A DNA stretch of 64,000 bases, taken from Ruminococcus sp. GTDB taxonomy: Bacteria; Bacillota; Clostridia; Oscillospirales; Ruminococcaceae. A program made the translations under genes and the position numbers. Within the stretch, counting starts at the first letter, position 1, and every line of letters starts with the position of its first letter. Below the pieces are notes generated by a model. The model made no database searches. It was not told the origin of the DNA and saw only the letters and a program-made list of their open reading frames with translations. Shown in pieces: positions 24,760 to 33,619 of the stretch. The stretch lies in the NCBI GenBank assembly GCA_017471405.1, contig JAFUTK010000019.1:18218-82217 (forward strand), read 5' to 3'.

Positions 24760-24815
24760 GCGCCCAAACATTGACGTTTCCGCTCTTTGCGGAGTATGAT
24801 TATTAGTGTGGGCGC
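24760..24815 (+). promoter_or_regulatory. gdhA promoter framed by an inverted repeat
   Basis: TTGACG (24771-24776), 18 bases, TATGAT (24795-24800). The spacer contains the palindrome CCGC-TCTTT-GCGG. The whole promoter is bracketed by GCGCCCA (24760-24766) and TGGGCGC (24809-24815), a seven-base inverted repeat that could seat a repressor or a looping dimer. Confidence 0.6.
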
Positions 24816-24833
24816 TTAAGCATCAGGAGGTAA

Positions 24834-26174
<1,341 letters not shown>

Positions 26175-26186
26175 TAGGAGGGCGCT

Positions 26187-26327
26187 ATGGAAAAGACAGG
26201 TTTCCTGCCCGTATGCCCTTTTGAGGGAGAGCACCCGGAAATGCTGATAGCAATGCCGCAGCAGGACGAGCGTTTCAGCGTTCAGACCGGCTGCGACTTC
26301 ACAGAGAATACCCAGACCTTTGACTGA
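26187..26327 (+). CDS. Small 46-residue protein co-transcribed with gdhA
   Basis: Begins MEKTGFLPVCPFEGEHPEML and ends NTQTFD; ATG 12 bases after gdhA with AGGAGGG six bases before. It has two Cys (10 and 36), is acidic and has no membrane segment. I do not recognise the family. The strong ribosome site and tight spacing argue that it is translated; it might modulate GDH or be an unrelated small protein. A hairpin at 26349-26388 follows. Confidence 0.6.
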   Translation: MEKTGFLPVCPFEGEHPEMLIAMPQQDERFSVQTGCDFTENTQTFD

Positions 26328-26348
26328 CCTCCCCTTTTTACATCTACC

Positions 26349-26388
26349 GCATGGCAGCACCGCCGTAAAAAGCGATGCTGCCTTATGC
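26349..26388 (+). terminator. Probable terminator after gdhA and the small ORF
   Basis: GCAT..GGCAGCA pairs with TGCTGCC..ATGC, followed after a few bases by TGTTTTAAG. The T-tract is imperfect, so some read-through into the transhydrogenase genes is possible. Confidence 0.5.
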
Positions 26389-26457
26389 TGTGTTTTAAGT
26401 TAAGTTAAATACTGCGGCGGGTCAAGCTGCCGCTTTGCGAAAGGAGCAATAAGACTG

Positions 26458-27582
26458 ATGAAGAAAATTCTTGTCTGCCGGGAGACCGACCCCCGCGAGA
26501 CCCGCACTCCCCTTATCCCCGACGATATCAAGCGGCTCATCTCTATGGGCTATGAGGTGACGGCGGTGAAGGGTACGGGCATCAAGAGCGGCTTTCCCGA
26601 CGAGGCTTACGAAAAGGCAGGAGCAAGGCTCGTTTCCTCTAATGAGGAGGGCTACAAGGGCAGCGAGATAGTGCTGCGCATTATGAAGCCCGAGAGCATA
26701 GAGGGCATAGAGAGCGGAGCGCTGCATTTAAGCTACCTCGACCCCTTCAATGAAAAGGAGCTGCTGGGCAATATGGCCGCCGCCGGATTGCAGACTGTCT
26801 CGCTGGAGATGATACCGCGAACCACTCTGGCACAGAAGATGGATGTTCAGTCCTCGCAGACCTCACTGGCGGGATACGTTGCAGTAGTCAACGCCGCCGC
26901 AAGGCTGCCGAAGATACTGCCTATGATGGTGACTCCCTCGGGAACCATAAACCCAGCAAGGGTGTTCATCATCGGCGTAGGCGTGGCCGGACTACAGGCA
27001 ATAGCCACCGCCAAGCGTCTGGGCGCAAGGGTAGATGCCTTTGACACCCGCCCCGTCGTTGAGGAGCAGGTAAAGAGCCTAGGCGCCAGCTTTGTGAAGA
27101 TAGACCTAGGCGAGATGAGCCAGACCGACCAGGGCTACGCCAAGGAGCTGACCCCCGAGCAGATTGCCCGCCAGCAGGAGGCTCAGGCGAAGGTCTGTGA
27201 GCGCTCCAACATCGTCATCACCACCGCTAAGGTATTCGGAAGAAAGGCACCGAGGCTAATCAAAAAGGACGTGCTGGACAGAATGATGCCCGGCAGCATA
27301 GTTGTAGATATGGCAGTCTCCACCGGCGGAAACGTGGAGGGCTCCAAGCTCTTTGAGGACGTGGTGACGGATAATGGCGTTACCATTATGTCCGGCGACC
27401 TGCTGGAGCGGCAGGTGCCCTATGACGCCTCGAAAATGCTCTCCGGCAACTTCACCGCCTTCCTCACTCACTTCTACGACAAGGAGACAAGGGAGCTTAA
27501 GGTTGACCTTAATGATGAGATAATGCGCGGCTGTCTGCTGACGCAGGGCGGAGAGATTATCCACGAGAGATTTAAAAATTAG
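26458..27582 (+). CDS. pntAA: NAD(P) transhydrogenase subunit alpha, NAD-binding part
   Basis: 374 residues equal to domain I of PntA, as in the three-gene type of Rhodospirillum and many anaerobes. CRETDPRETRTPLIPDD opens the alanine-dehydrogenase-like fold, RPVVEEQVKSLGA and the GVGVAGLQAIATAKRLGA Rossmann loop bind NAD(H), and VVDMAVSTGGN is near the hydride-transfer site. With PntAB and PntB it moves hydride from NADH to NADP+ using the proton gradient, supplying NADPH. ATG at 26458 has AAAGGAG nine bases before. A hairpin repeat separates it from pntAB. Confidence 0.95.
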   Translation: MKKILVCRETDPRETRTPLIPDDIKRLISMGYEVTAVKGTGIKSGFPDEAYEKAGARLVSSNEEGYKGSEIVLRIMKPESIEGIESGALHLSYLDPFNEKELLGNMAAAGLQTVSLEMIPRTTLAQKMDVQSSQTSLAGYVAVVNAAARLPKILPMMVTPSGTINPARVFIIGVGVAGLQAIATAKRLGARVDAFDTRPVVEEQVKSLGASFVKIDLGEMSQTDQGYAKELTPEQIARQQEAQAKVCERSNIVITTAKVFGRKAPRLIKKDVLDRMMPGSIVVDMAVSTGGNVEGSKLFEDVVTDNGVTIMSGDLLERQVPYDASKMLSGNFTAFLTHFYDKETRELKVDLNDEIMRGCLLTQGGEIIHERFKN

Positions 27583-27583
27583 C

Positions 27584-27660
27584 CGGAAAAACGGTATCTC
27601 CCCCGCAGGGGGAGAATACCTTTTTCCGAACCTCCCCGAGCCGCGTCAGCGGCGAGGAGC
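27584..27660. repeat. Palindromic repeat with terminator-like hairpin inside the pnt operon
   Basis: GGTATCTCCCCC-GCA-GGGGGAGAATACC followed by TTTTTCC, then CCGAGCCGCGTCAGCGGCGA and five more bases (27636-27660). Those 25 bases recur exactly at 41106-41130, after a similar hairpin. It behaves as an interspersed repeat and could also reduce transcription between pntAA and pntAB. Confidence 0.7.
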
Positions 27661-27689
27661 AAAAGATAAGTCAAAGGAGAAAAGTAATT

Positions 27690-27995
27690 ATGGCAATCGG
27701 AGAAATATTACTGCTCGTGTTCGTATTCGTTATCGCGGGCTTTCTGGGCGTAGAGCTCATCTCAAAGGTGCCCTCGCAGCTGCACACGCCGCTGATGTCC
27801 GGTACCAACGCTATCTCGGGCATCACCATAGTCGGAGCGATATCCGCAACGGCGGTGGCACTGCATACTGAGGGAATGGTCAGCAACATCTGCGGCTTCG
27901 CTGCGATAGTGCTGGCAGCGATAAACGTCATCGGCGGCTACCTCGTCACCGACAGAATGCTGGGAATGTTCAAGAAAAAGGGGGATAAAAAGTGA
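27690..27995 (+). CDS. pntAB: NAD(P) transhydrogenase subunit alpha, membrane part
   Basis: 101 residues with about three transmembrane helices (7-25, 45-63, 68-90), the small membrane domain that follows PntAA in split systems. SKVPSQLHTPLMSGTNAISG is the conserved segment. It forms part of the proton channel with PntB. An AAAGGAG site precedes the ATG. Its TGA overlaps the GTG of pntB by four bases. The Lys-rich end (FKKKGDKK) is cytoplasmic. Confidence 0.95.
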   Translation: MAIGEILLLVFVFVIAGFLGVELISKVPSQLHTPLMSGTNAISGITIVGAISATAVALHTEGMVSNICGFAAIVLAAINVIGGYLVTDRMLGMFKKKGDKK

Positions 27996-29428
27996 GCTGG
28001 GAAAATGTCAGCACCGTCCTGACGACGATACTTTATATGGTCTCGGCGGTGCTTTTTATCCGGGGCATCAAGCTGCTGGGCAAGGCCGATACCGCAAGGC
28101 GCGGCAACCTCATGTCCTCGGTGGGAATGCTCATTGCGGTGGTGACCGTTCTGCTGGAAAAAAACGTCACCGACACCCTTACCGAAGGCCTCGCTAAGAA
28201 CGCCTACATCTGGGCGCTGGCGGCTATCGTCCTGGGCGGAGTTATCGGTGCAGTATGGGCCAAAAAGGTCGAGATGACCGGTATGCCCCAGCTGGTGGCG
28301 CTGTTCAACGGCTTCGGAGGACTTTCCTCTCTGCTGGTAGCGCTGACGCAGTATATGACCGATAAGAGCATCAACGTGTTCTCATCTGTGGCGCTGGGGC
28401 TGACTATCGCCATAGGCGCCATTGCCTTCACCGGCTCGGTGGTGGCTTGGGGAAAGCTCTCGGGTAAGCTGTTCAAGAAGAACATCACTATCCCGGGCAA
28501 GAATTTCTTAAACGCCCTGCTGGCTATTGCGGGTCTGGGCGGCGTTGTGATGTACGCCCTCTCTGTGGCAGATATTGCTGATGAGAATGTAGGCGAGATA
28601 GGCATTATAATCACCACCGCGGCTTATCTGATACTGGGCTTTACAATGGTCATCGCCATCGGCGGCGGAGATATGCCGGTCATCATCTCGCTGCTCAATG
28701 CCTTCTCGGGATTGGCGGCTGCCTTTGCGGGACTTGCCATGAGCAACTCGGTGCTGGTGGTATCCGGCTGTCTGGTGGGTACTAGCGGACTTATCCTCAC
28801 CCTTATTATGTGCAAGGCGATGAACCGCAAGCTGACTGCGCTGCTGTTCTCCTCCTTCGGAGCCTCCGCCAAAAAGGGTGCAGCAGGCGAGCATAAGGAG
28901 CCTAAATCTATGTCCGTTGAGGACGCTTACCTGATACTGGAAGCTGCCAGCTCGGTGGTGTTTATCCCCGGCTACGGCATGGCGGTGGCACAGGCTCAGC
29001 ACGCCGTCAAGGAGCTCTGTGACAAGCTTGAGGAAAACGGCGCCGAGGTGAGCTTTGCCATTCACCCGGTAGCGGGACGTATGCCCGGACATATGAACGT
29101 TCTCCTTGCGGAGGCCAATGTCCCCTACGAGCAGCTCAAGACCGCCGACGAAATGAACCCGATGATGTCAAACACTGACGTTGCCATAGTCATTGGCGCC
29201 AACGACGTCGTCAACCCCTCGGCAATCTCCGACGAGACCTCACCCCTTTATGGGATGCCCATCATCAACGCCTTTGAAGCAAGGACGGTATTCGTCCTCA
29301 AAAGAGGCAAAGGCGCGGGCTTCTCGGGAGTTGAGAACCCCCTGTTCACCAACGACAACACCGTAATGATATACGGCGACGCCAAGCAGACGGTGTCCCA
29401 GCTGGTCAGCGAGTTTTCGGAGGAATAA
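27992..29428 (+). CDS. pntB: NAD(P) transhydrogenase subunit beta (GTG start)
   Basis: 478 residues. About nine transmembrane helices occupy residues 1-270; the rest is the NADP-binding domain III, with GYGMAVAQAQH and HPVAGRMPGHMNVLLAEANV, plus the late VIGANDVVNPSA and RGKGAGFSGVENPLF motifs typical of PntB. Start is GTG at 27992 in a GTGA overlap with pntAB. It completes the proton-translocating transhydrogenase and is followed by a terminator. Confidence 0.96.
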   Translation: MSWENVSTVLTTILYMVSAVLFIRGIKLLGKADTARRGNLMSSVGMLIAVVTVLLEKNVTDTLTEGLAKNAYIWALAAIVLGGVIGAVWAKKVEMTGMPQLVALFNGFGGLSSLLVALTQYMTDKSINVFSSVALGLTIAIGAIAFTGSVVAWGKLSGKLFKKNITIPGKNFLNALLAIAGLGGVVMYALSVADIADENVGEIGIIITTAAYLILGFTMVIAIGGGDMPVIISLLNAFSGLAAAFAGLAMSNSVLVVSGCLVGTSGLILTLIMCKAMNRKLTALLFSSFGASAKKGAAGEHKEPKSMSVEDAYLILEAASSVVFIPGYGMAVAQAQHAVKELCDKLEENGAEVSFAIHPVAGRMPGHMNVLLAEANVPYEQLKTADEMNPMMSNTDVAIVIGANDVVNPSAISDETSPLYGMPIINAFEARTVFVLKRGKGAGFSGVENPLFTNDNTVMIYGDAKQTVSQLVSEFSEE

Positions 29429-29447
29429 ACGCAGATCGTTTCTGCAT

Positions 29448-29480
29448 AAAAAAGGGTATCGCTTCTGCGATACCCTTTTC
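29448..29480. terminator. Bidirectional terminator between pntB and the GH5 gene
   Basis: AAAAGGGTATCGC-TTCT-GCGATACCCTTTT: 13-pair stem with A and T flanks. Confidence 0.9.
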
Positions 29481-29493
29481 ATATATCATATCA

Positions 29494-31668
29494 TCAGTAG
29501 TTGAGCACACAGCTGGCTGTCAGGCCCTTGTAGCTTGAGCCGCTCTTCATAGGGGCAGAGGAATTGGGAATGTTCTTTACCACAGTCACCAGATAGATGT
29601 AGCCGTCCGGAGCCGTCATGGTCTTGCCGCCTGCGTGGAGGGAGCGGTAGAAGCCGGTTCCGGTGACGGTCCTGCTCACTCCGCCGCTGTAGGTAACAGT
29701 TGCGGATTTGGCCTGCGCCGCCAGATTTTTCTTGATGAGCACAACGTGCCGCTGGGCGTACTGCCCGCTTGAATCAAGAGCCGAGAACTGATTGTATTCC
29801 TGTGCTCCCAGCAGAGCCGGTGTGATGCTGTCGGTGAGGATATATTCCAGCTTGGTCACCGACTTGGCGCTGCCGCCTGCCTTGAAGGTTATCTGCCCGC
29901 CGCCGTTGCCGTAGAAGCCGAAGGTCGTGCCGGAGGCGGTGGCCTCGAATATCTTTCCGTTCACCTTGCCTTCACCGGTGAGGGAGGCGAGAGTGTTGCC
30001 GCCCGCTGCGGAGCTGCCGGTCAGCTTTTTGCCTACCGGCACAAGGTACTCCCCGTTCACGACTATCGCCTTGACTGTTACAGAGGGGGCGGAGGAGCTG
30101 TACCTAATGCTGCCCAAATCGGTAAACGCAGAGCATCCGCCGGAGATATTCACCGTAACCTTCTGCTCCTTACCGGTAAATGCCGATGCCTTGTAGAGGT
30201 CTGTGGACCCCGCCAGCAGAAATGCAGCCGTCTGGGCACTGCTCTGATTTTTAAGGTTCACCTTTATGTTTACAGGGCGCACCTTGTTGTCGTTGAATGA
30301 GATAGCTACCTTAAGGCTGGAGGGCAGCGAGGTACCCTGAATAGTATACTCAAACACTCCGTCCTTACGGTCACTGCCGTTCATAACGGTCATCTTGTAG
30401 GGGCAGGAAAGGGTCACCGAGCTGACCTCCGAGGCGCTGTAGCCGCAGAGCAGACGGTTCTTTGAGATGGTGGCCTCCGCCCACCAGTTAGAGCCCTTGA
30501 TCGGCACCACGCCGTCATATACGACAGAGGGAACAAAGGTCTTGGAGGTCAGTCCGAAGGCTGAGACCAGCGCATTCACCAGCTGCTCTCCGGAGCTGTA
30601 CCAGGTGAGGTTATCGCGGTCGAACAGGCCGAAGGAATCGTTGCTGTCGCCGGAGTTGACATCGTAGTTGTTATCCCAGATGACCAGCGGCACCTTGCGG
30701 GCTATGGCCTTTGAAGCAAAGCTCTTAGCCCACTTCACACGCTCCGACTGATTGTTGTAGTTGCTGGCCCCGAACTCCCCTATGCAGACGGGTATTCCCT
30801 TTGAAACGAAACAGCTGTCCAGATCCTTGAAAAAGCTCGCCAGCTGGGACTCCATACTGCTGTTGAAGGTCTTCTGACCGTTCATCGAGAACATATAGGG
30901 AGTGTAGGCATGAACGGAAACTATCAGGTTGCTGTCAGAAGGAAGGGTCAGCGCACTCATTGCAATGTAGGTGTTGGAGGCGGCATAGGTGGGTATCATC
31001 AAAGCGCGGGTGGCGTTTATCCCGCCGGTGGCTCTGACTGCCGAGACAAAATCCGCATTGAGCTTGTTGATGACATCGCGCATCTCCTGCGTGCCGCCGT
31101 CCCACTCGTGAGTGCTGTTATAGTTGCGGGGCTCGTTCATTCCCTCAAAGATGAGGTGCTTGTCATAGGAGGCAAAGCTCTCGGATATCTGCTTCCAGAC
31201 GCTTTTCAGCTTGACTGACGCCGCCGAATAGTTGGCGTTGGTGGGGCGGTTCCATTCCTCGTGATGAGAGTTGAGGATAACATAGAAGCCCTCCGCCATA
31301 GCCCAGTCAACAACGGTGTGGACGCGCTTCATCCATTCGGCGTCGATGGTGTTGCTGCTGTTCATATGGTTGCCCCAGGTCACCGGGATGCGGATAGTCG
31401 TAAAGCCCTTGGCGCGGACAGCGCGGAGCATATCCTTGGTGGTCCGTGGATTGCTCCAGGAGACCTCGCTGGTCATATCGTTGGTACCGTTGGCCTCCAA
31501 AGAGTTGCCTAAGTTCCAGCCCAGCTTCATATCGGCACAGATCTGTGCAGCAGTCATACTGTTTACATCAGCCGCAGAGACGGTCTCCTCCGACAGCCTT
31601 GGCGCTGCCGCAAAGAGCAGTGCCGCAGCGGAGGCAATACTCACCAGTCTTTTCATCAGCTTGTTCAT
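29494..31668 (-). CDS. Secreted GH5 endoglucanase with C-terminal beta modules
   Basis: 724 residues from the ATG at 31668 (AAAGGA seven bases before); a longer frame to 31746 overlaps the promoter. Signal peptide: KLMKRL, then IASAAALLFAAA, about 1-33. GH5 TIM barrel about 40-370 with acid/base Glu179 in FEGMNEP and nucleophile Glu298 in CIGEFG; KLGWNLGNSL and NSHHEEW are typical of family 5 cellulases. The remaining 350 residues hold two or three beta-rich modules (from about 390) that may bind polysaccharide; I cannot assign a CBM family. No dockerin repeat is visible, so cellulosome attachment is not supported. Divergent from an AraC regulator. Confidence 0.93.
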   Translation of the reverse strand: MNKLMKRLVSIASAAALLFAAAPRLSEETVSAADVNSMTAAQICADMKLGWNLGNSLEANGTNDMTSEVSWSNPRTTKDMLRAVRAKGFTTIRIPVTWGNHMNSSNTIDAEWMKRVHTVVDWAMAEGFYVILNSHHEEWNRPTNANYSAASVKLKSVWKQISESFASYDKHLIFEGMNEPRNYNSTHEWDGGTQEMRDVINKLNADFVSAVRATGGINATRALMIPTYAASNTYIAMSALTLPSDSNLIVSVHAYTPYMFSMNGQKTFNSSMESQLASFFKDLDSCFVSKGIPVCIGEFGASNYNNQSERVKWAKSFASKAIARKVPLVIWDNNYDVNSGDSNDSFGLFDRDNLTWYSSGEQLVNALVSAFGLTSKTFVPSVVYDGVVPIKGSNWWAEATISKNRLLCGYSASEVSSVTLSCPYKMTVMNGSDRKDGVFEYTIQGTSLPSSLKVAISFNDNKVRPVNIKVNLKNQSSAQTAAFLLAGSTDLYKASAFTGKEQKVTVNISGGCSAFTDLGSIRYSSSAPSVTVKAIVVNGEYLVPVGKKLTGSSAAGGNTLASLTGEGKVNGKIFEATASGTTFGFYGNGGGQITFKAGGSAKSVTKLEYILTDSITPALLGAQEYNQFSALDSSGQYAQRHVVLIKKNLAAQAKSATVTYSGGVSRTVTGTGFYRSLHAGGKTMTAPDGYIYLVTVVKNIPNSSAPMKSGSSYKGLTASCVLNY

Positions 31669-31732
31669 ATCGGTTATCCTTTCGTTGGAGATAATAAGCT
31701 CAGACAGCAGGATATTACACTCCTGCCCTTTT

Positions 31733-31808
31733 ATTATACCATTCATTGCCAGCTAAAGTCAAGCGCAAAAGCGACCAATAAAGCCCGCTGCTTTCTGTTA
31801 AAAGCGAC
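31733..31808 (-). promoter_or_regulatory. GH5 promoter with two direct repeats as likely activator sites
   Basis: Minus strand TTGACT (31762-31757), 18 bases, TATAAT (31738-31733). The nonamer AAAAGCGAC is present at 31767-31775, just upstream of the -35 box, and again at 31800-31808, 33 bases (three helical turns) away. This is the layout of a class II AraC-type activator site. Confidence 0.65.
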
Positions 31809-31846
31809 TACTGGCACACTCCCCTCCCCCATATCTTCTCTTCAAA

Positions 31847-31915
31847 GGTGAGGCGTGACGTTAAAAAAGAAAAAATGAAACAGCTATTGACATTTTAATA
31901 TTATTGTGATATTAT
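31847..31915 (+). promoter_or_regulatory. Promoter of the AraC regulator with upstream GGTGAGGCGTGACG motif
   Basis: TTGACA (31887-31892), 17 bases, TATTAT (31910-31915). GGTGAGGCGTGACG at 31847-31860, followed by an A-rich run, recurs in the upstream region of the GH95 operon (52874-52887, other strand). Confidence 0.75.
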
Positions 31916-31968
31916 AGAATAAGAAAATATGAAATATTGCTATTTTAACACTTCAAGAGGTGAAAATT

Positions 31969-32799
31969 ATGACCGATTACTGTTATCCCGTAGTGGGCGA
32001 TGAGGTCGAGCTGCCGATGTATCTGCTGGGCGCAGGCGCCAGAGATCAGGAGTTTCACTTTATCCGCGAGGACGGCTATCCTAACTATCAGATAATATAC
32101 TGCGTCAGGGGCAGCGGAGTGCTGCGTCTTGACGGTGTCGATACCCCTATTCGGGAGGGCGATGCTTTCTATCTGCCCCCGAATGTTCCCCACGAGTACT
32201 TCCCTACCGAAGAGATTTGGGAGACCCACTGGGTCACCTTCGACGGCAGAGAGTGCGAACGGGTGCTGAAATTTATCGGGCTGGATAAGGCCAAGGCCTT
32301 CCGCATCCACGACATCAATGCGGTGGACGCCATCTTCAAGAAGATACTTTATTTAATGAAGACCAACTATTACTACAGCGGGTTCCAGTGCTCGGCTCAC
32401 CTCTACCAGTTCCTGATAGAGCTCAACCGCGTGATGAATATGCAGTCCGGCGCCAAGGACGGTGCAAAGCTCAACCAGCTGAGCCCGGTCATCGACTATA
32501 TCGACAACAACTACAGCCGCGACCTGACCCTCTCGGAGCTCTCGGGGCTTATAGACCTATCGCCCCAGTACCTCTGCCGGCTCTTCAAAGAGTGCCTCAA
32601 TATGCGCCCCTTTGAGTATCTGGCAAGGAAGCGCATCTCCGAGGCGAAGCTGCTGCTGCTGGAGGACAAGCTCAATGTCAACGAGATTGCAAGGCAGGTG
32701 GGCTACAACGATTGCAGCTACTTCTGCGCCGTATTCAAGAAGCACGAGATGCTCTCCCCTGCGGAGTTCCGCTCACTGCACAAGAAAGCCACCGGCTGA
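31969..32799 (+). CDS. AraC-family regulator with cupin sensor domain
   Basis: 276 residues from the ATG at 31969, with AGAGGTG as the ribosome site; the GTG at 31960 would sit inside that site. Residues 1-150 form an AraC-binding cupin (FIREDGYPNYQIIYC, GDAFYLPPNVPHEY), which senses a sugar. Residues about 170-276 are the two-helix-turn-helix DNA-binding domain (LSELSGLIDLSPQYLCRLFK and VNEIARQVGYNDCSYFCAVF). It is divergent from the GH5 cellulase gene, so control of that gene, probably activation by a cello- or xylo-oligosaccharide, is the simplest reading. Followed by a bidirectional terminator. Confidence 0.93.
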   Translation: MTDYCYPVVGDEVELPMYLLGAGARDQEFHFIREDGYPNYQIIYCVRGSGVLRLDGVDTPIREGDAFYLPPNVPHEYFPTEEIWETHWVTFDGRECERVLKFIGLDKAKAFRIHDINAVDAIFKKILYLMKTNYYYSGFQCSAHLYQFLIELNRVMNMQSGAKDGAKLNQLSPVIDYIDNNYSRDLTLSELSGLIDLSPQYLCRLFKECLNMRPFEYLARKRISEAKLLLLEDKLNVNEIARQVGYNDCSYFCAVFKKHEMLSPAEFRSLHKKATG

Positions 32800-32806
32800 T
32801 ATAACG

Positions 32807-32849
32807 AAAAGGGATATCCGACCCGCGCAGGGTGGATATCCCTTTTCTT
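32807..32849. terminator. Bidirectional terminator between the AraC and XRE genes
   Basis: AAAAGGGATATCC and GGATATCCCTTTT with a GC-rich loop. Confidence 0.9.
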
Positions 32850-32886
32850 ATTGCCTGAATAACTGCCGGGGAGTTATCGTTTCGCC

Positions 32887-33477
32887 TTACTTCAGCACCT
32901 GCCAAAGGACAACTCCCGCTCCAACCAGCAGAATGACTACCCCCTGAACCGCAGTGATTATCTCTGCGGCTTTAAGCTTTTTGCGGCTTTGAAGCTCCTT
33001 CTGTTTTTCCTCACCGTCAAGAGCCTTGCCGTTTAAAAATGCCAGCACCTCGCGGTAGGTCTGAACGTCGTTGTCCTTCTTGATGCTCTCCGCTCTGTGG
33101 AACGCCATGAAAACGCACATCGCCGCTGCACCGAGGAACACTCCTCCCAGCGCCGGGCTCACCAGCTCAAAGAGCAGCGTCCCCACAATAATCATTCCCA
33201 GAAGCCCCAGAAGCCCCAATAGCTGCGCATGCTTGTAGGTCTTGGCATCATCGTTTCTTACCCTTTCACTCATAACCTCAACATCTCCTTTGATAAGCTC
33301 GTCGAGGGAAACGCCGAAGGCATCGCCGAGAAGCAGAAGGCTCCTGACATCGGGATAGCTTTTTTCGTTCTCCCAGTTCGAGACGGTCTGTCGGCTGACA
33401 CCGCATCTCTCTGCCAGCTGCTCCTGCGACCATTCCCTTTCCGAACGGTACTGCTTTATCCTGCCGCCCAGCTCCAT
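32887..33477 (-). CDS. XRE-family regulator with two transmembrane helices
   Basis: 196 residues from the ATG at 33477 (AGGAGAGGTG upstream); a longer frame to 33561 lacks a ribosome site. N-terminal Cro/C1 helix-turn-helix about 5-60 (EWSQEQLAERCGVSRQTVSN). Hydrophobic helices lie at about 85-105 and 110-125 (LLGLLGLLGMIIVGTLLFEL, GGVFLGAAAMCVFMAF) and again at the C-terminus (ITAVQGVVILLVGAGVVLW). Membrane-anchored XRE regulators of this form are common in Clostridia; target genes are unknown and no partner gene adjoins it. Confidence 0.88.
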   Translation of the reverse strand: MELGGRIKQYRSEREWSQEQLAERCGVSRQTVSNWENEKSYPDVRSLLLLGDAFGVSLDELIKGDVEVMSERVRNDDAKTYKHAQLLGLLGLLGMIIVGTLLFELVSPALGGVFLGAAAMCVFMAFHRAESIKKDNDVQTYREVLAFLNGKALDGEEKQKELQSRKKLKAAEIITAVQGVVILLVGAGVVLWQVLK

Positions 33478-33619
33478 AGCGTTCACCTCTCCTGTCTGCC
33501 GGAGGCTCATTCCTCCGTCTGTGTTATCATCATAGCAGATGTATCCGTCTGTGTCTACCAAAGCTCTTTGACATCAGCGAAAAAGCGGCGTCAAAATTCT
33601 TTGACACCGCTTGCAATTG

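Noticed and set aside
29494-31668. Dockerin-bearing cellulosomal GH5
   Set aside because: No duplicated calcium-binding dockerin repeat is visible in the C-terminal modules.
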